This document shows positions 59,127 through 64,000 of a DNA stretch of 64,000 nucleotides, in pieces. The notes under the pieces were generated by a model. The model had not been told where the DNA came from and made no database searches. It saw only the letters and a program-made list of their open reading frames with translations. Both the position numbers and the translations under genes were made by a program. Within the stretch, counting starts at the first letter, position 1. Each line of letters begins with the position of its first letter. The DNA is from Aselliscus stoliczkanus (Eukaryota; Chordata; Mammalia; Chiroptera; Hipposideridae): positions 32,674,352 through 32,738,351 of the forward strand of contig CM066728.1 in the NCBI GenBank assembly GCA_033961575.1, given 5' to 3'.

Positions 59127-62100
59127 ACTAGTCACTGTATATATTATTGTATAGATTGAATTTTCTCTCTCCTATGTGTCTTTATATTAATAAACAAAAC
59201 TTACTTCCAGTAGCACACATTTGCTCAAAGCCTAATCTTATAATTTAATAGCACGAAGAGTTTGCACTCATTAAATTTTCTTCAATATTGCTATCTTAAT
59301 ATTTAAGGTATAGTCTGATTTCCAGTCTGTTCTAATTTAAAAGATTACAGTAAAGGTGTTGTCCTTCTCCCGTCACCTTGTTTTTATCCTCCTCTCCCTG
59401 TTCCTTCCCATCTTTTTCATTCTCACTCCTTCCTCCTGCCTCTCTCCCTTCCATCAATGTGTACTGTTGCTGACTGCGAGTGTCGTCTTCTCGGAGCCCA
59501 TGCTGAAGGTTGGGGAGACCAGAACACAGGAGAGAACCTCCTAGGAATGGCTGAGGGAGCTAGGGATTCTGTCTGCCTCGCTGGTGACAAAACATATTCT
59601 GCCTGCACATACCATCCTGGAAACACTCAGGTCCTCCAAGTGGTTTTCACCAGGTTGTTTGTTTCTTGCAGATGAATGAGGGCACATGTGCTCTGACAGG
59701 ACCTGGCATCAGTGGCTGGGAGTTTATTTACTCAGGCTTCACATGAAGGCAAAGGTTTATTCTGACTCTTTCCTGCAGCATGAGAGCTCTGCTAATGAGG
59801 GTGGGATGAAAACTCTGCAGGGAGAGAACAGCACGACAGTCACGCACCACAAAGCACATGGCAGAAGAGGTGACATCTGTCTCTAAAGGATCTCAAGGCT
59901 CTGTGAAGCCCTCAAGAGCAGCTCAATTGGTCATTCAATTTTAGGACATGTGTTTATGTGGGAAGTAGTCTTAGTTGTTGGCTGCATACTTCGATGATAA
60001 CATCTGAAGTTTGGCTACGCCATGGTCCAGAAAGGATCACTGTAGGATGATCAAGAAAACTCACATCTAAAGCATGGCAAGTTCAGGGTGGCTTTCAGGG
60101 GTGGAATCTCACACAGATTGATATGAGTTGATAAAGTCTGAGAGATGAAGGGAGAAACCTGTGGGAAATATGGGATCGAGGACTTTGTCATGAGACCAGG
60201 TATATTAGTTCCAACCATTTTGATTGTGAAATACATGCCCAATTTAAACTGGCTAAAAGGAAAATCAGGATTTATTGATCCATGTAATTTGGAAGTTCAG
60301 CAGGTGATTTCAGACAGCTAGGTCAAGGGCTTTAAACAGTATATGAAGGACATTGTCATTGACCCTCTCCCTCAGCCCTGCTTTCATCTGTATTAATTTC
60401 ATTCCCTACAAGGTGGTAAAGATGGTTACCAAGGGCATCATCTACCAGTTTAGCAACTCCACGTTCAGGCACCTCATTCTCTATAATTCCAACAATATTG
60501 GGGCTGGTTTTCACTGATCTAGTTTGGGACACATGTCCGTCTGTGAACCAATCACTGTCCCTGTGATCTTCTAAGCCCATACCTCCCTGGTACCCAGGCC
60601 TGGAGCCAGACATGCCAGATTTGGGGTGGAGGGGTGGGGTGTGAGGGGAGGTTCAAAGGAAAATTAGTGTGTTGTTATCAGGGTCAGAAGGAGATAATCG
60701 ACAGGCAATTAAATGCCCACTATCCCAGTGTAGACTCTCAAGCTTCAAGTTTTCCAATAGTAAATGAAAGGGAGAAGGGAAACTAGCAGTTTGCCCCTGT
60801 AGTATATGATCCTTCTTTGAAGAGATTAGAGGCTTCCTGAACATAACCAAAAGTTTTGGGGCTGACTCTAGAGTCTTTGGGTTACTTGTGGTGATCCCTA
60901 GTATTGGAGTTGAAAACAGATTAAGACTAGAAAACATATACATGCTCTTAGATGTTTCCCCAAGCCTGGATAAATTTCTGGTCTAGATTTCTGGGATGGA
61001 AGAAAGGTAAAATAATTCAATAGTTTTCCTAAGGGCTTTATAACTTCTTCCCCAAACCTAAGGGAGCCAGTGTAATTTATTTTTATTCCATTATTGCCTC
61101 TGTTTTTACAAAATTTCAGAGTAGCCAGTAAATGGCGATCTGGACCCACACTTGTGCGTTCTGGCCCCAAATCAGGAGGGCTCTTCTGTGCTCTGCTATG
61201 TGCAGAAGGAACAGCAAAGACCACTGGTTTCACCTTCCAGAAATCAGATGTTTGAAAAGATATCTTTGTAAGACTGAGAAATGTTGTCTTTCATAATACA
61301 CAGACTGAGTGGAGTGTACAGAGACTTGGAAAATGCTGGGTCAGAATGCAAAGTATACGATCAGACCAAGCAAGCAGAGAGAAATACAGCATCACCAGCC
61401 CTTTTCACCTTTCTTGAAAATGAGGACTATGTGAAGACAAGTTGCTCACCTCAGAACCTGACAATTGCCAATTCTTTTTCCTACTGAGGAGAGAATATTC
61501 TGGAATGCTTCCTACAGGAGAGGCCATCAGGCATAGACCTATTTCCAAATAAACATTAGTAAGGAGGAGTGATGTAGTTTGCAAATGTGAAGAAAAAAGA
61601 GAAAGGAGCTAACCTTGGCCATGGGAAAAGCTCAGGTGTTGGCCCATATTCATCTCTGTTCTCAGAAACTGAGTGAGAGGTAAGTGGTAGAGCGGCGACA
61701 GCTAGTGTCCCTGTCAGAGTTAGATCGCCACCTCCACACATGCTAGGACATTTCCGCAGGGCACCTGATCATTGCCAACTCTTTTTTTTTTTTTTTAGGA
61801 ACGTTCAGCAAGTTCAGATAAGAAATACTCTTCTCCCTTCTCAGTTCAAGAACATGACTCAAAGAGGAAACAAAATCTGGAAATGTCAACAACGGTTACT
61901 CAGTTTATCTGCCACGCCTACTTCCTCACCTACTACAACTTCTGGAAAGTGCCACCATCCTATCCACTGTGTGATTAGACCAGGTATGGCCCTGAACCAA
62001 GCCAGAAACCGATTAAGTTACACTTTAGGGATTCTGAACTTGGAGACAGATAGAATTTGTCAACGTGGTTGAGGGACATAAGGGAGCACATATGTGGAAT

Positions 62101-63243
62101 GTAATGTATGCTAAGGCATCATCAGGGCACCCGTTTCTGCAAAACAGCCACCCACAGGACACATCCGATACACAACATGTTTAGTTTGGCTTCCAGGGTT
62201 TTAAATTTGAAATGATTGCCAATACTTAAAGACTGGAATATTTCACAATTTAAAATGGATGAGCTTTCAGAGCAAACTGCATGAAAATTGTGACGGCCAA
62301 AGAATGAACATGAGGATAACAGAGAGGCCAGGCCTGAGGTGCGTTTGGGACTTCTCAGACTTTTGAAACATACATTCAAAGACCAGTGGAGCCCATGTGC
62401 ACAGAAGTTCCCATGAGTATCCATCCAGCAGCACCAAATGGGCATGCTGCAAATTCGCCTGCTGCCTATGGGGCTCTGCTCAGAGCCATGGGAGAACTTC
62501 CAGCAAACTTACAGGAGACATGATGAATGAAGGCTTCGGTTTTATGTAAGTGGCCCAGAATCCCTACTACTCCCTTTTGCTCTCCATACCCTGAGCCTGA
62601 GGGACACGTGCAATTCCATTTGTACCCACTGTTTGATGTATATTTTCCCTCAAAGGCAGTGGAGGCTGTGAACCCTGTACTAAATGAAGGAGCTCAGAGC
62701 TGGCTGTGGAGGGCTTCTGAGGGGTCCCAGTTCCTGCTCCTGCGGAGGTCTGACTGTTAATAATTCCTGAATTCCCAGGACGTTTTCGTACCTAGAGGGA
62801 GCACTCTCCCTTCTTCCTGTTACCCCCACACAATACACAATTTATTTGAGCGTATGTGAGTGGCAGCCAAAGGAGCTCTCTGAAACAACCTCTGAAAATT
62901 AACCTAGCAGAGGAAAGATGCCACGGAGAAGGGAATGTGACTGTGTGGCTTTCCATGGCATCACCTGGAGCCATTGGCCCCTTTAAGAAGGTCCTGCGTG
63001 CACCTCCTTGATAGCCTCAGAATCCCTGTTGATGTGGACCCTTTCAGGCATCTTCCCACCCACAGCATCTGGGTATAGCTAACTATATCATAGAAGACAT
63101 CAACCTATAAATGCCTTTACTTTTTTTTTTTTTTTTTGCCCCACATTCTTGCACAAGTTGTCAACTTCTATGTTTGGGAGATATGTTTACATGATTGCTT
63201 GTTTTTTTGCTGAATGTGGGTGATCTCGGTTACTGGGTCTGTT

Positions 63244-63247
<4 letters not shown>
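59127..63247. other. No gene seen; mostly unassigned
   Basis: The stretch 60200-60330 (ggctaaaaggaaaatcagga tttattgatcc) has the texture of an old transposon, not named. The remaining open frames are under 112 codons and carry no recognisable domains. Confidence 0.5.

Positions 63248-63305
<58 letters not shown>
63248..63305. repeat. (GA)n microsatellite, 29 units
   Basis: Pure purine tract of 58 bases. Its translation (Glu-Arg repeats) is meaningless. Confidence 0.98.
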
Positions 63306-63308
<3 letters not shown>

Positions 63309-64000
63309 GTCCTTACTATCAGCACTTAAGAGGCCTGAGTGTTTTCGGGCTGTTGCCCAAGGGAGTGGGTGAGCAGCTTGTTAAAGCCATGGTGCAGTTC
63401 TTTGCTCTTTTTTGTGAGTCAGAGTCATGTGCTATCTAAAATAGGTGGTGAGTGTGGGCAGGGCAATCTGAACATAATAGCAATTCATCAAGTTTATTCC
63501 CAGGGAGACTGTGACCCCTCATCCGAAGCCCCAGCGAGGCTCTATTTGGCTGTTATAAGGGTTGGAATGAGCACACAAACCCATTGAGCTGACTGGTTCA
63601 GCAGGGCTTTGGAGATCCACACATCAGCTGCATGCTGTGTCTTTATGGAGGTGGGAGGAAGTGGAATTTACCAGATGTCTGAACACTAAGCAGACACATA
63701 CTTGTGGCTGGTCTTCCCTAATACACTGCGCAGAATGTGTAGTTTCCTAAAATTGCACAAGCTCACTATTGAAGCTTAAGACTGAGGCATAGTTGGGATT
63801 TTTACCCTTGTAGAACATGTGTTTGGAGATGAAGCACCCTCCCCCCACCCCCCACACTTTTGTGAACATACAGCTCATGTTGATTGTAGGACCAATGGCT
63901 AAGTTCTAAATCTACCTGGGGCCTGTAATGCTCAGGTAGCTGTGCAGCTTTAGGTCATGGAAAGGATAATCACATGACTATTAGCAAACACATGTGAGAC
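63306..64000. other. No gene seen; unassigned to window end
   Basis: A C-rich run at 63840-63856 (ccctccccccca-type) is the only low-complexity feature noted. Confidence 0.45.

Overview
The window reads as nuclear DNA of a placental mammal and holds no intact protein-coding gene. Evidence for a mammal: MIR and L2 relics, MER5A/MER20-type hAT remnants, a Tigger1-like remnant, an MLT2-like LTR, L1 fragments and many poly(A)-tailed tRNA-derived SINEs. The SINEs have tRNA-like heads and longer forms ending in 'TGTTCCCCAATAAAA'. From memory this resembles the VES-type SINEs of bats, most like rhinolophoid (horseshoe/leaf-nosed) bats. The mammal call is firm; the bat call is a moderate-confidence inference that needs a repeat-library search.

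Layout. 1-6.6 kb: mostly unassigned DNA with two SINEs and old L1-like sequence. 6.6-8.2 kb: a 5'-truncated L1 with a readable ORF2 C-terminus. 8.5-19.2 kb: SINEs, MIRs, old L1 and a MER5A-like element. 19.6-20.7 kb: a second, more decayed L1 3' end. 22.2-22.7 kb: a degraded mariner with an internal deletion. 23.2-24.9 kb: a processed pseudogene of PPID (cyclophilin 40) on the minus strand, split by a SINE of about 440 bp. 26-32 kb: nested old repeats (MIR split by Tigger, MIR split by an LTR-like element, L2 split by a SINE and an LTR-like element). 32-47 kb: MIR, L1 and L2 relics, an MLT2-like LTR with an inner SINE and a (CT)n expansion, and two long single-copy-looking stretches. 47-64 kb: young SINEs, GT/TG/GA microsatellites, a 43-bp exact duplication between 49.26 and 52.10 kb, and an inverted SINE pair.

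No genes work together here: the window is either intergenic or lies inside a large intron, and the sequence alone cannot say which. No operon, CRISPR array, rRNA, functional tRNA or convincing CpG island was seen, and I found no evidence of an undescribed biological system. What stands out is the modular SINE architecture (several tRNA-like heads sharing one 3' end), datable nested insertions, the PPID retrocopy, and the 43-bp copy that looks like a repair-associated templated insertion. Repeat boundaries without a stated target-site duplication are approximate, judged by eye.
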